Part shown: piece after piece, positions 1 through 11,426 of the stretch
How the letters are laid out: each line of letters starts with the position of its first letter
How positions within the stretch are numbered: the stretch's first letter is position 1
Source: Nelumbo lutea
Lineage: Eukaryota > Streptophyta > Magnoliopsida > Proteales > Nelumbonaceae
NCBI GenBank assembly: GCA_022828595.1
Contig: JAKGHH010000001.1
Coordinates: 143,983,017-144,047,016 of the forward strand
Length of the DNA stretch: 64,000 nucleotides
Reading direction: 5' to 3'
Notes under the pieces: generated by a model
Told to the model about the DNA's origin: nothing
Seen by the model: the letters and a program-made list of their open reading frames with translations, nothing else
Databases searched by the model: none
Position numbers and translations under genes: made by a program

Positions 1-78
1 TCTACTGCTGAAATCTCCATCTTCCTCCTCTTTTCTTCTCTACTGCTTAAAATCTCCATCTTCCTCCTCTTTCCCTTC
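1..78. repeat. Short direct duplication, ~39-bp unit
   Basis: The first 78 bases are two near-identical copies of a pyrimidine-rich segment (TCTACTGCT..AAATCTCCATC..TTCCTCCTCTT). The left edge is cut by the window, so more copies may lie outside. No coding potential is seen. From 79 to about 570 the DNA is non-coding with no structure I recognise. Confidence 0.6.
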
Positions 79-574
79 ACAAGAAATTACTAAATCTGCA
101 ATCAGTGATTTCTACCTATTGGATACCAGTACTTGTATCTATGTCCAGAATTTTAGGAAATGGAGAGTCATTATCCCTGTTACCTATATCCATGTTCGTA
201 TCTATCATAGGAGAATAGTCATGCTACCCAACCCAATTAAAGAATGTCACCAATCAAAGATGGGGATAATAGGATCTTTTTTTATCAATGGGAATAATAG
301 GGTCTCACACCAAGAAAGAACTTCACTTCTCAAAAAAACTGCATAGAAATTTAGGGAAACTTTCATTAACTTGGACAAGGGTGCAATGCCTTTGTTAATG
401 CTAAGCAAGGCTTTCTTTTAGAGCATAACCTTGACTTGTAAAGAAAGAATCTACAGAATACATAAAGAATATTCTACTACATTGCTTTTTGGAAACCACT
501 TTGTGCCTCACCTTGGTGTAGGTCTAACAATTTTAGGTGGCATAGCTAAACCTTACCATAAACAAAATAAAAAG

Positions 575-737
575 GTCAGCCTAGTGCATGAGGCTCCCAC
601 CAATGTGGGGTTTGGGGAGGGACAGATGTATGCAGCCTTACCCTACACATGCAGAGAGGCTGTTTCCAAGATTTGAACCCTGGTCACCCAGGTTGCAATG
701 GAGCAACCCAACCATTGCACCAAAAGGCTAAAATGGT
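575..737 (-). mobile_element. tRNA-derived SINE, Au-like
   Basis: Read on the minus strand, the segment starts with a box-A-like motif (TGGTGCAATGG) and then a box-B-like motif (GGTTCAAATCT), the two internal RNA polymerase III promoter elements of tRNA-derived SINEs. It continues into the body typical of plant Au-type SINEs: GGAAACAGCCTCTCTGCA, then GTAAGGCTGCATACATC, then CCCCAAACCCCACATTGG. The family is transcribed by polymerase III and moved by LINE machinery. Target-site duplications were not clear, so the ends are approximate. Confidence 0.7.
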
Positions 738-957
738 TAAAAGGGAATTATAAAAGATTAATTTTGAATTTAGAGAGACATCAAATGGGCTTAGGAGAAA
801 CATCATGGATGGTAAAGTAGTATTTTCATTATAGTAGGGCTTCAACTAGTAGCCCTCATCACAAGTTCTTCACAAAAGGCCGCTGTTTTGCCTCTGTTTG
901 ACTAAATATTTATTGATAAGAAGAGGATTGCTGCTAGACAACAATACCAGTCCCTTA

Positions 958-1065
958 GGCTGTGTTTGGTTTGAAGGAAAAGTTAAGGAAAGGAAGGGAA
1001 AGGTAGGGAAACCCATACAAAATTTGTACGAGTTTCCCTACCTTTTCCTTCAAAGCAAACACGGC
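958..1065. mobile_element. PIF/Harbinger-like MITE, hairpin type
   Basis: This is a 108-bp near-perfect inverted repeat. The left arm begins GGCTGTGTTTGGTTTGAAGG and the right arm read in reverse begins TGCCGTGTTTGCTTTGAAGG. It is flanked by TTA on both sides, which fits the 3-bp TTA/TAA target duplication of PIF/Harbinger elements. No coding capacity. A second copy of the family lies at 46525-46653, and a single related end (GGCTGTGTTTGGTTTGA) occurs near 10162. Confidence 0.7.
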
Positions 1066-2339
1066 ATTATGTAATGAGGTACCAGAATCTTCAATTCACC
1101 TATTTATTCACTGTAACTTTCCCATCACCTTTGGATGTTAGCCTTTTCATGCTTTGGAGTGCAAAGCTGTCTCCTAAAAACAATGTTGGAATTAATCCAA
1201 GCATGAAGGTTGCAAAGCCTAAGTAGAAAAGGAAAAATTATTTGGGGAATACTACTTGCTGGTTGCTGCTATTATATGGAGTGATGGACATTATGGAGAG
1301 AAAGAAACTCATGCATCTTTGACAACAAAGCCTCATACATGGATACAATAAAATGTAATTTAAAAGAGCCGATGTTCATGATTAAGGATTGAAAAACCCT
1401 TTCAGGGAGTTCAGGCTAACTCTTTTTTTTTATTCTGGATCTCTTTTGTTTGACTTTTGTACTTCTATCTACATTTTGTACACCCCTTATGTGCAGGGGC
1501 TTCTGTATACTTTGGTTTGCTAATGAAATACCACATTTTACCTTCTCAGCCATAAGTGATGCAAAGCAACATCTTCTCTATGGAAGATCATAGGGTTTTG
1601 CACCCTCTTTGTTCCTTCTTTAACTCCTCTGTGGTTACCCCTGTCTAATTTTAACCAAAACAAGGGATCCATCCATTCATTGTTTTCCTTTTATTTACAA
1701 TTAACACATGCGTTCTCTCTCTCTATGTTGTCACATTCAACACAAAAAGGGCTTTCAGCTTTGTCCCTTCAATTGTTTATCTTCTTCTATTCTTTGATTT
1801 AAGACACAACTTCATTTGTTCTATATCTCCCTCTTAGAGTGTTCCATTCCTTTTCCACTTTTCCTTTGTAAAGTTCAGTTTAATACAAATTGACTTTGAA
1901 ATGAAAGTTGTAAAAGGAATATATAATGGTTACACCAAAACTGTAAAAAGAAAATATAAGACAATCAATTATAATTAATATTATCTAATAAGTAAAATGT
2001 TAAAGGCCGTTCTATTATATGATAGTCATAATTAACTTAGGCCCCATTTGGTACATCTTTATTGCGAGTCTTATACTCATTATCACTATGGCTGTGAGCC
2101 TGTAAATAAGTCAACAAGATCGGTCTGAGCTTCATTTTAGAGCTTGTGAGCAGAGATCAATCCTGGAGTAGTTCATTTAACGCTAATTGCTAAATGAGCT
2201 TGAGCCAAGCTTGGTTGGGCTCTTCTCATTAAGGATCTCTCTTAAAATTATAGCTCTTTTTTATCTCTATTGTTTCTTATGATTTTCTGTTTTATAACTT
2301 GTAGTCATTAATGCACAGTGAGGTTAGAGGTTTTAATCA

Positions 2340-2796
2340 AAGTTCAGAAAACCGGACCAGGCATAGAACCGGAGAAGGGAGAGGTTCACGGGTCAGAGGT
2401 TCAACCGGAGGTTGAACAGTGATGACGTGGCATATGCATATATATACTATGGGTCATAATAAATACTATATATAATACATTTTAAAACTCGTAATGTATT
2501 TAAATATGGTAGTTAGATGGCAAGTTTCTTAATTTTTAAAGCAAATGACTAGGGTGCAGGTCTCTTGATTTACATTTTCTTTAAAATACATGTATAATAA
2601 AGTAATATGTACAATAAAGAGTTATTAATTAACACAAGAGGTGGACTAATGGTAATTAAGCAATATATAGAAATTAGAGGTCATGAGTTCAAGTCTTACT
2701 AAAAACATTTTAAATTTTCAATTGTTAAGGACCCAGACAGTTTCACAAAACTGGAACCGGTTCACCAGTTTTCCGGTCAGCCGGTTTCCACCAGTT
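2340..2796. mobile_element. hAT-like non-autonomous element with tRNA-like insert
   Basis: The segment is bounded by an exact 8-bp repeat TTTAATCA (2332-2339 and 2797-2804), the duplication size of hAT elements. Both ends carry AAACCGG-type sequence in inverted orientation and there is no ORF. Inside, a box-A-like motif (GGACTAATGG, about 2644) and a box-B-like motif (GAGTTCAAGTC, about 2687) suggest a degraded tRNA-like segment. The inverted ends match only loosely. An alternative right end lies near 3035, where CCGGTCCGGTTTTAA recurs, so the boundary is uncertain. Confidence 0.45.
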
Positions 2797-2844
2797 TTTA
2801 ATCAAGTGTGGTTATTGGGGCATGACCAAACCGGCCAAGGTCCC

Positions 2845-3001
2845 TGTTATGTGCCTTAGGAGAACTCACCCCTAAAAGCTAGCTGTTAGAGGGAGGAAAC
2901 CCAAACACATATATATCCCACAACAGTATCCCATACTACGAATGTGGAATACCTCACATTAGCATCCCAAACTACCAATATAGGACAAATGGATCGTAAC
3001 A
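2845..3001 (-). mobile_element. Small solo LTR (157 bp)
   Basis: The segment begins TGTTATGTGCC and ends GATCGTAACA, giving TG...CA termini with the short inverted repeat TGTTA/TAACA. It is flanked by an exact 5-bp duplication GTCCC (2840-2844 and 3002-3006). A TATATAT stretch inside could be a TATA box on the minus strand. Terminal dinucleotides plus a 5-bp duplication are what an LTR retrotransposon reduced to one LTR leaves behind. The small size suggests a TRIM or short-LTR copia family. Strand is a guess from the TATA-like motif. Confidence 0.65.
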
Positions 3002-3006
3002 GTCCC

Positions 3007-5220
3007 AGGTCACAGTCCGACCAGCCGGTCCGGTTTTAATTGATTTTCTATGCTTTATCTACAAGGAATTTTAGGGGGTTTGCTTTCCAATCAAACTTTC
3101 TGGGTCCTGTTGGTACTATTTTTGCCGATTTTCCGTGTTCATTTTGCCCCTATTTTCCTGATATTTCACAGTGCTCCTATGGAATGTAGATTAAAAGATT
3201 TTTTCTGTTTTGATTTAGATTGTTTCCCTATGCATTTAGCCACCCAGGCAAGGAAAAACAATCAAGGACTGTTTTCCTTTATATCATCAGTCATGGCATC
3301 AGTAATGGAGCTAACTTGACAATGATGTTTTCCCTACTTTGTTATTTAAAACCTAGGATTTAAGTGAACCGAGCAAAGCCTAAATGAGCTCTTAAGAAAC
3401 CAAATCCAAGCTTAGCGATCAGGCTTGTAACAAACCCAAGCTGAGATGAGAAAAACTCAGCCCCTTCCACTAATTATGAAAGGCATCAAGTTATGTTTAA
3501 TTGTTTATTACACCAGAAGACAAGCATTAAGAAATGGAACAGATAGATCACAGCAATCCCTTAGGTATAGAAATATACCTGAAGATATGTATGACCATGA
3601 TGCTAAACATGCTAAAATGGTAAATACTTTGACTTCAACTTAATAGAAAAGAATAACAGAGCAGAAGCAATAAAAGCATACAATAACATACTAACTAGGC
3701 TTATAACACCCAATTACAAAATAAGGAAAGAAAATGATTTATAAGACTCAAAAAATGGTTATTAATTAATTTTTTCCATTTAATAAAAATTATGCAAATA
3801 AAATCTTGAGAATATCGGAATAGTAAAATAAAGGCATTTATGGTGTCTGGGGACACAGCCTTTGGATGGATCTGTGACCACAATAATTGCCACCTATCCT
3901 CCATGATCCAAGCTCATCGCTGCCCCGCCTGGAAGATCAGCTGGATCAAAATTCAGAATGTATAGAAGGTTATCTGTTATGACCATTTGATTTTACTAGA
4001 TTTAATTGGTTGGTGGAGAAAGCTTTTCTTAAAGTTAAAACGAACTCTAAAAATAAACCTAAATCATATGGTCAAAATTCATCTGCTTTTGCTGATTTTT
4101 GGCCCAGAATCATTTAATTGGGGCTTGGGACCTATTTAATGGTGGGTCCCAAATTCTTGAAACATGGAAAAGGTGGCAACATATGGGAGTCATGTATCAG
4201 TCCTGTGCCCCCAGACCCAAGATACTCCCTAAAATAAATAGCAACCAAGACTGTTGCTATAAAATCATATCATAGAAAAAGACGTACAAATATTTAAAGC
4301 CTTAAAAGGGCATGGGCTCATTACCCACAGTACTTCAATATCACAGTTCCGTTGCTTAAAAAAAGGGCTCCACATGTCCACACAACTCTCATCATGTGGT
4401 AAGTTTTAAACCAATAGGACCCTGCACATGAAAATGTCAGCCCTTTTCCCTGGTCATGTTGTTCACTGGATTACAAAGAAAGATTTCAATATGCGATGTA
4501 AAGCAACCAGTGGCAAAAGACCAATCATGGGGCCAATCGAAAGGGTTTCCTATCTGATGAACAATCTCAGTTAATGAGTGCCATCATTCCAGATGACCAA
4601 AACAAAAGGAGCCCTTCCAATGAATTATATCTTCCCATCTATAAATGATATTAGAACATTTATTAAATTGGCATACTTTTATCTATGCCCTCTATTAAAA
4701 TGAACATGTGAACTGTAAAACAATGTATAATAAAATCTAAATGGGAAAAGGCTAGGTTAAATTAAAATGAGAAAAGATTAATGTAAAAATATATATCAAA
4801 ATATTGAATAAATCGTTAATGGCAGAGGTGCTTACAAAAATACATTGGTTATTCATGTAGAACTACTATATCAAGTAAAACATGCATTACTTAACATAGA
4901 TTGCCATATCCACTATTTAAGTATGAACATCTTGGATATGACTTCAAGCTCAAATTGATTGTATGGCTCAGGGCCAATGCTAGTTACTCCCATAACAACA
5001 AGATAGATGTGTCCATACCCAATTTTTTATATAATTTCAGAGTTCTAGTTAACACTTATCTACTTACCATTTCTTCGAGTTCAACCAAGCCATGAACATA
5101 TTAAATCTAAATCTGATATATAATTTACTTAAAAAAGAAAAGATGAGAAAGTCTATATTACAGTTGAATGATGTTTCATTCAGAAATATATCTTTGGATG
5201 CAGTCTAGGCAAAAGGGCCA
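3007..5220. other. Non-coding intergenic DNA
   Basis: About 2.2 kb of AT-rich sequence with only short chance reading frames on either strand. I looked here for a downstream exon of the minus-strand gene at 5926-8650, specifically the charged C-terminal coiled coil of its family, and did not find one. No repeat with clear ends was identified. Confidence 0.5.
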
Positions 5221-5224
5221 ATTA

Positions 5225-5391
5225 CTTGGTGTACCGGTAAATTCTTGGGATGGCAAGTCTGAGGGTGGCCACTTTGTGCAGGAAAACACACACACATACA
5301 CACACACACAAACAAAAGGTTAGGAACTGTACTTGGTGTACTGGTAAATTCTTGGGATGGCAAGTCTGAGGGTGGCCACTTTGTGCAGTAA
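5225..5391. repeat. Direct duplication (~57 bp) around a CA microsatellite
   Basis: The segment starting CTTGGTGTACCGGTAAATTC at 5225 recurs almost unchanged at 5332, an offset of 107 bp. A (CA)n microsatellite lies between them at about 5285-5312. Reading frames crossing it are repeat artefacts. Confidence 0.75.
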
Positions 5392-5925
5392 AACACGCAC
5401 AGGTTAGGAACTGTACCCCAGTCTACCCCTACCAAGACCCCAAATAGCTGGGACCAACATTGGGTAATGGCCTGTTATAAAGTCTAGGCAAAGAACGATG
5501 CTTACAAGAGACAAGTTTTATGAGAAAGTAGGAGGGATTAAAGCCTTCATGAAAGAAAAATATAACATGACCAAAGAAAACCAAACCATAAAAGTTACGA
5601 TTTACAGTACTGTCTACAACTGAGAGAGATGGAACTCCGCATCATGAAATAAACGGTACTATCTACAACTTAAAGAATTGCAATAGATTGAGAATATAAA
5701 AGGCACTATATACACCATCCGATGATGCATCAACTACAACATAATAGATCTCAAATATCAATTACCACCCTGCTTGAGATGATCATGTTGTACAATAAAG
5801 TATGTTTACAACATACAGTCACAACAGGATCCAATTGAAAATAAACAACAATCCATACTAAGAAAGTATTATAATAAAGTACAAAAAGAAAAGATAATAA
5901 GATATATGCTCAGTATGCTATATAC

Positions 5926-8650
5926 CTCTCTTGATTGCAATTGTGGATGACCTGAAAAAACTCCAGTATCCAAATTGAGCTGCAAACGTTCTAATTCAAC
6001 TTCAAGCTCTGACACCAGCTGATCCATTCCCACTACACCTTCCCTTATGGATGTATTAGATTTCGAACACTGACCACATTCAAGGGTGATTTCTGCCTCT
6101 ACAAAATGCTTAGAAGATTCACAATTTTGAGTTGAAAGATCATAATTCATGTTCCCACCTTCATGTGACTCTTCAATCGAACAAGGGGGGTTACCATGTG
6201 AATCAGAATGCTTACAGATTTTCCCTCTCCTACAAAGTCCATATTTAGCTTCTTTAAGAAGTGTTTCCATTTGAGTCCGAAGCTCAATCATCTTATAGTA
6301 TTCATTTTTTGTTGCAGCAAGCAGAAAGGCCAGACCAACTCCTAGACCCAAGCTGAAAGATGGCTCCTTTATATATCTTCCTGGAAGGAGAAGAGAAAAG
6401 ATATGAAACTTAAAAAAAGCAAGAAAAAAACCTACAACAATGTAAATAAAACTTATAGGAAAAAAGGATAAGATGCAACTCATCATCATCATCATCCAAA
6501 ACTCATCCCAACTATATGGAATCAGCTAAAAAATAATAAGATGGATCTACCAAAACATAATACTAAATCCAACTAAGGAATATGTAATAAATACTAAGTA
6601 TAACCATCCCTGGCTTACAACTTCATATTGCATAAAAAAATTGATTTTCACAAGAAATAAGTGGTGAGAGCATTGATATCTTAGTGATTATAAGAAAAAT
6701 AATAGCACACCACACAACACAGCCACAACTACAACACATTTTCAGCTTTTCCCAAATGTTCTTATAGACTACAACAACTCATATAGAGTTCTAAGCCAAT
6801 AAGGAGATGAACACTGACAGGCAATAAGGTACAATGATGTTGGGGTCCTAATCTAATCATGCACAATAAATCCTGCAAGGCTAGTTGCTGGGCATTCTAT
6901 CTCATAACATTCAGATGAAGGTTTGATTACCATTTTAAGAAGCTAACAGCAGGCCACACAACATAACCACAAAACATTTTCAGCTATTCTCAGATAGTCC
7001 TATAGAGTACAGTAATTCTGACAGAGTTCTAAATCAATGAATAAAGGAGATAAATTGCAGGCATTAAGAGAGGTCCTAACTCCCAATCTACTGATGTGCA
7101 ATAAATCCTGTAAGGCTAGTTGGTGGGAATTTTATTTTTATATCATAACATTCAACTAAAGGTGTTCATACGATTTTACTCACCAAAGAAGAAACTCATA
7201 CTTCTTCATATATTTAGAATTTAGCACAGGCAAGTACACACATCATCATCATTATTTCAACCAGTATTATTTATATACTTTAATCAAAAAGTGGCATGTG
7301 AAAATTAGTTGCATCCTGGTTCCTTAAAGACTATTTTGCCACCCTATTTAATAGTTTTTTTATCCAATTCCATCCTAAATTTGGGGTTTCAATTTGCACC
7401 GAAAGTAAATGTTACATAAAGTTCTATATGACATCCAAGTCCAACATACCCACAAAAATGGCATTCTATTTCTTTGTTCTACTCAACTTTTTCAATCCCT
7501 TAAGGAGCTAAATTGGTGTGGCAAAATTATGAAAATTCTTCTTCCAGTTTTCCCTTGCCATCATGAACAAAACATGGCATATTAACTTGAGGCGAATCCA
7601 TATTAGGATTTCTATTCATAGTCCATCATTGTTTATGACATGTTATTGACTGTATATATTGAACTTTTCCCGCTTGTAGGCAGAAGAGTTCCAATAATCT
7701 GAATCCTGTCACTTTACTCAGTGAAGCATTAAAAGGACCGCATTTCCTGATTTTCCTACCCACATGAAGAGAAGGACAGAAACTCAGCGTTTAATTGCTC
7801 ATTCAAAAAATGCGCATGAATTCATTACATCTTCTGATCACCAGTATTTCCTGCTGTGATATATTTTATTATTACCAATATTTACTATTTTCGTTGGCAT
7901 TCATTAAGCCCGTAATCGCGCTAAGCTAATAACGAAACCCATTGAGTTTTAATTTAAATCGCACTTACCCACCGTTGCAAAACCTATATTCTAATTAAAA
8001 TTCTAGGAACTTCTTATTCAACTCACCCCGCAAAGCCTTAACAGTAAGAATCATGATAATGTGAAGATGGTCATGTAACAGTATAAATCACATAAAAAGT
8101 TTGTCTGACGAAACAAAAATTTGAGGAAAAAGATTGATCTTCAGGCTTTATTGACAAACGCATGTACCAGTTAAAGAAAATAATCAAACGTAAATAAGAA
8201 AAGCGGGAGAAGGCAATATTATTAATCATCACCTGATGGGGCAACAATGTCAGAAGCTCCGCCAGTCTCCTCTAATCTGAAAGAAGACGATTCGCCCTTG
8301 GTTCCACCCGTCGAACAGCTTAAAGACAAAGCTCGTCTAACTCCTACTCTCTCCTTCTTTCGTCTCCCTTGCCACTCGTTGTCTCTCTTCACCTCGGACT
8401 TCGACGACGCTATGCTGCGCCTGGAGTTGCTGCTCTGCTCCTTGTTGGACCCTCGCTTGAACAAAGAAAACCAACGAAACGGAATCGACCTTGACGAACG
8501 ACACCTAACATCACCACTGCAGACTCTCTTCTTCGTCATGTCGCAGTCGTCGCCTCCGTCGTAGTCATCGCCACCGTTTAGTAAGTCAACAATTTGCATG
8601 TCCTCTTTCTGCTCCCCGCATAAGCGGAGTCTCAACGACGATGAGACCAT
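5926..8650 (-). CDS. POLAR-like cell-polarity protein, partial (two exons, last exon not found)
   Basis: Exon 1 runs from the ATG at 8650 to 8233 and exon 2 from 6380 to 5926, separated by a 1,852-bp intron. The donor CATCAG|GTGATG and acceptor CTTCCAG|GAAGAT join in phase to give PSG-RYIKEP. Together they encode 291 residues. Exon 1 is low-complexity, basic and serine-rich. Exon 2 has a short hydrophobic stretch (SLGLGVGLAFLLAA), then KMIELRTQMETLL, then MDQLVSELEVELERLQLNLD. These are hallmarks, as I recall them, of proteins annotated in plants as POLAR LOCALIZATION DURING ASYMMETRIC DIVISION AND REDISTRIBUTION (stomatal-lineage polarity factors). Exon 2 ends at a good donor (AGAGAG|GTATAT). 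The family's charged C-terminal coiled coil with a tryptophan pair should follow, but I could not find it downstream. Either that exon is far away or diverged, or the gene is truncated. Family assignment is from memory of motifs. Confidence 0.65.
6701..7170. repeat. Tandem duplication inside the POLAR-like intron
   Basis: Two diverged copies of a ~245-bp unit lie in tandem: roughly 6701-6934 and 6948-7170. Shared landmarks are CACACAACA..CCACAA, ACATTTTCAGCT, TATAGA.TACA, GAGTTCTAA, GCAATAAATCCTG and AAGGCTAGTTG. The unit is non-coding and lies wholly within the intron. Just outside the repeat, at 6481-6495, is a short CAT microsatellite. Confidence 0.7.
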
Positions 8651-9150
8651 CTTCAGTTCTTCACTTCCATTCTCTCTATACTGGCATTAAAAACAAAACA
8701 AAACAAAAGAACATAAAAAAAATTCAAGAATTCGAGACAGCTTGTACCAATTAAATACTCAAAAACATTACTCCCTCTGAAATTAATGATCCCAGAAGAC
8801 CAGAACATCACACAGAACTAATTAATTGAAAAGATAAGCAGAACAATAGAAAATAAGCCAGGTGAGATAAGTGAGATACTGTATTACGGTGCTTCCACGG
8901 GGCTATACATTTTCACAGCCATTGGATCGATCAAATAATGAGAAGATTCACATAAGTTGCCAATTAAAAGAAAGAAACTTCTTTCTATCTGCAAAATTAA
9001 ATTGTTCTCTTGCCTTAGATGCTTTTTCACCTGAAAAAGATTTTCAGATCCCGGAATTCGTGCTCGGAATTCCTTTTCAGAGATTAAACAAAGAAATTCA
9101 AGGAGTTCGATCACATTTTAGGGTTTTAGGAGATAAGTTATTTTATTAAT
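8651..9150 (-). promoter_or_regulatory. Putative 5' leader/promoter of the POLAR-like gene with a telo-box
   Basis: The 500 bp upstream of the ATG at 8650 contain, read on the minus strand, AAACCCTAA (about 9118-9126). This is the telo-box motif common near transcription starts of plant genes. A small reading frame at 8884-9114 (-) has no recognisable similarity and may be leader sequence. No clear TATA box was placed. Confidence 0.3.
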
Positions 9151-10336
9151 ACGATTTAGAAATTATTATAATAAGCTTAATTACCAAAAATACCCTTGCA
9201 TACCTTTATCTTATTCATGATTAAAAATTACACTTTTTGGTATTAAGAACATTTGGAGTGCTATTTTCGTAAATACAACATTAGTTTATTGTTTTTTTAA
9301 ACCATTGTTTGTTTATCGTTAATTAAAACTTAAAAAAGAGTGTCGCGATTCATATCATACGAATTCCCGCAAAACTTTTGAAGTTCCCTCCAAGAGGAGT
9401 TATACAGTGCTTTGAGGTATATTAGCTCTCCTACAACACATCCGTGTATCACCGAAGATATGCAAAATCGATGGTTGATGAAATGGGAATCGGAAAATCA
9501 ATCTTTCCTTGTTGAAAAAGCATTGTTTTGAAATTCGCTACTCCCGGCAGCGTTACATGTACTAAAACCCGAAATGACGGCCTTTGGATGTATTTTGGGG
9601 GCCCATCTTATCGTCGTTCGTCCAATTCAAGATGGTGGGCCCATAGCAATACGAGGGCTGTGATTTACGGCCTTAGCTCAAAGTAACGCCAACGGAATTA
9701 GTAAGTTTTCCTACTTTTTCTGTCAAACTAGGCCTCGTTCTTTTATGGTAAAATGCAAGAAGAGAAAATTGGTCATCTTCACGTAATTTTGCAAGGAATA
9801 AATAATAATACAGCCCACAAAAAGTGCATTTTCTTTAAATCGATTCCGTTTGCCAGGTAAGCATTTTTCTAACAAAAGAATATGGATAAATGCAGATACT
9901 TCAATAAATATATTCGTCACAAAAGAACAGAGTCTTGACAAAATGCAGGAAAATACAATTAGTTACATGCTATTTTTGAAGGTTAATATTGTCTTTTCAA
10001 TATAATGATACGACTATTTATCAACAAATAATTAATTTTCCTTATAAATTTATTTATATTACAATTTTGCCCTCAAAACAATGAAATGGTGATTTTTTTT
10101 TGTTAAGTATATATCACATTTAATGGCTATTATTTATGCTCTATTATCTCTCATGTTCTAAGGCTGTGTTTGGTTTGATAAAAAATAAGAGGAAAAACAT
10201 AAACTTTTTTTGGGGGGGTATGTAATGCAACACTTTAATAACTCGAAGTAAGTTGTAATAGCAGGACTCAATTCCACATATCCACTAGGACTACCAGCTA
10301 ACATTTTTTCGTGGCAGCGGGGTTAGAAATTGAAAC
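9151..10336. other. Non-coding intergenic DNA
   Basis: AT-rich sequence without a credible reading frame. Near 10162 there is a lone PIF-like terminus (GGCTGTGTTTGGTTTGA) with no partner nearby, probably a truncated MITE. Confidence 0.5.
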
Positions 10337-10692
10337 TAAGGCTGCGTTTAAAAAGGATGCAAATAAGTGTGAATGTAAATATGTAGTGTAAAACAAATTA
10401 TATAAATTGTAAAGTTGGCACTAATAAATTTACCTTCTTACCAAACAGACTTTTATCTATAATGGATTCAAACATGAATTTCAATAAAGTATATGTTTTT
10501 TTATCAAAAACCCACTTAAGTGCAAATTTACTTCTTTTTTATTAATGTACTTTTACATCTTATTATCAATGCAAATATGCATTGATCAATCATTTGTTAA
10601 TGCATAAATGTAATGTGACCAAACACAGGCAAAACTGAACCAGAGTGCAAATTTACCCTGAATCGGGATTTACACTCCATTTGCATTGTTTC

Positions 10693-11350
10693 TGATGAAG
10701 GGTGATTTGGCACGACCTACTAAGAAAGGGGACACATAGACGCGATCTGATCGAGGGGTGACAACTCAGCCAAGCAAACCCAGTTCACAACATTCAGAGC
10801 TCGGGCACTGAGCCACCTCAGCCCAAAAAACCACCTTGGTGTAGAGGCACCTCAACACCCAGTCCAGTTCGGGACCAAAGAATCGAAGTGTCAATTCGGG
10901 GCTAGAGAGTCAAAATACCACATGATTGACTCCAAAGGCCTCTTTAACAGGCCCTGAATTTCTCGGGATCACGATGAGACTCATCCTAGCTCTACCAGAA
11001 CCGGAGGTAAACGATAAACCACTACTCTCCTTTAAAAACGGAACAAACCTTATCTACACAGTCCAGAGATCTCGGAGATCTTTCGTAAGGCCAACGCCTA
11101 CTCCAGTATATAAAGTCATGAAACCTCTCAAGGCAAAGGTACGCGTGATTATTCTACTCATTAGCGCTCAAGCTCTCAAGCATTCAACTCACATTCACAA
11201 ACATAAGTACTGACTTAAGCATCAGAGCGACCTTGCCGGGTTAGCTACCCCAGGTTCTCTAATCCACTATTTTACAGATCGGTCTAGCTCGCTGTCCAAC
11301 TGGAGTTCGGATCGCCTTCCAGCTAGGAGTAGCCAAATCGCACAACATCA
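10693..11350 (+). repeat. RE1 5' LTR
   Basis: 658 bp, beginning TGATGAAGGG and ending CAACATCA, with terminal inverted repeat TGATG/CATCA. A TATATAAAG box at 11107-11115 probably drives genomic RNA. It differs from the 3' LTR mainly by transitions and small indels, so the insertion is not recent. Confidence 0.92.
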
Positions 11351-11371
11351 ATTGGCGCTGTCTGTGGGAAA
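11351..11371 (+). other. RE1 primer-binding site
   Basis: Directly after the 5' LTR lies ATTGGCGCTGTCTGTGGGAA, the tRNA-primer complementary site typical of Tat/Athila-type elements. The comparable site in RE4 reads TTGGCGCCGTCTGTGGGAA on the minus strand. Confidence 0.75.
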
Positions 11372-11426
11372 CGATTGAAAAGGTCATCCCAACTTTATTT
11401 GCAATCTTATCTTTCAACTTACGCCG

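Noticed and set aside
1381..1545. Possible LINE 3' end (TTTTGTACACCCC, GCTAATGAAATACC)
   Set aside because: It resembles plant LINE tails, but no poly(A), duplication or coding part is attached; too little to annotate.
3050..3319. Plus-strand 89-codon hydrophobic frame
   Set aside because: T-rich sequence with no recognisable motif; likely a chance frame in AT-rich DNA.
5285..5312. Clustered short repeats that could suggest a CRISPR-like array
   Set aside because: Only two copies of the unit and a simple CA microsatellite; the window is plant DNA.
5205..5435. Minus-strand 76-codon frame with repeated peptide
   Set aside because: The repeated peptide comes from the duplicated DNA segment and CA microsatellite; no leader, domain or homologue recognised.
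8247..8564. Plus-strand 105-codon frame
   Set aside because: It is the shadow of exon 1 of the POLAR-like gene, which has consistent splice junctions and motifs on the minus strand.
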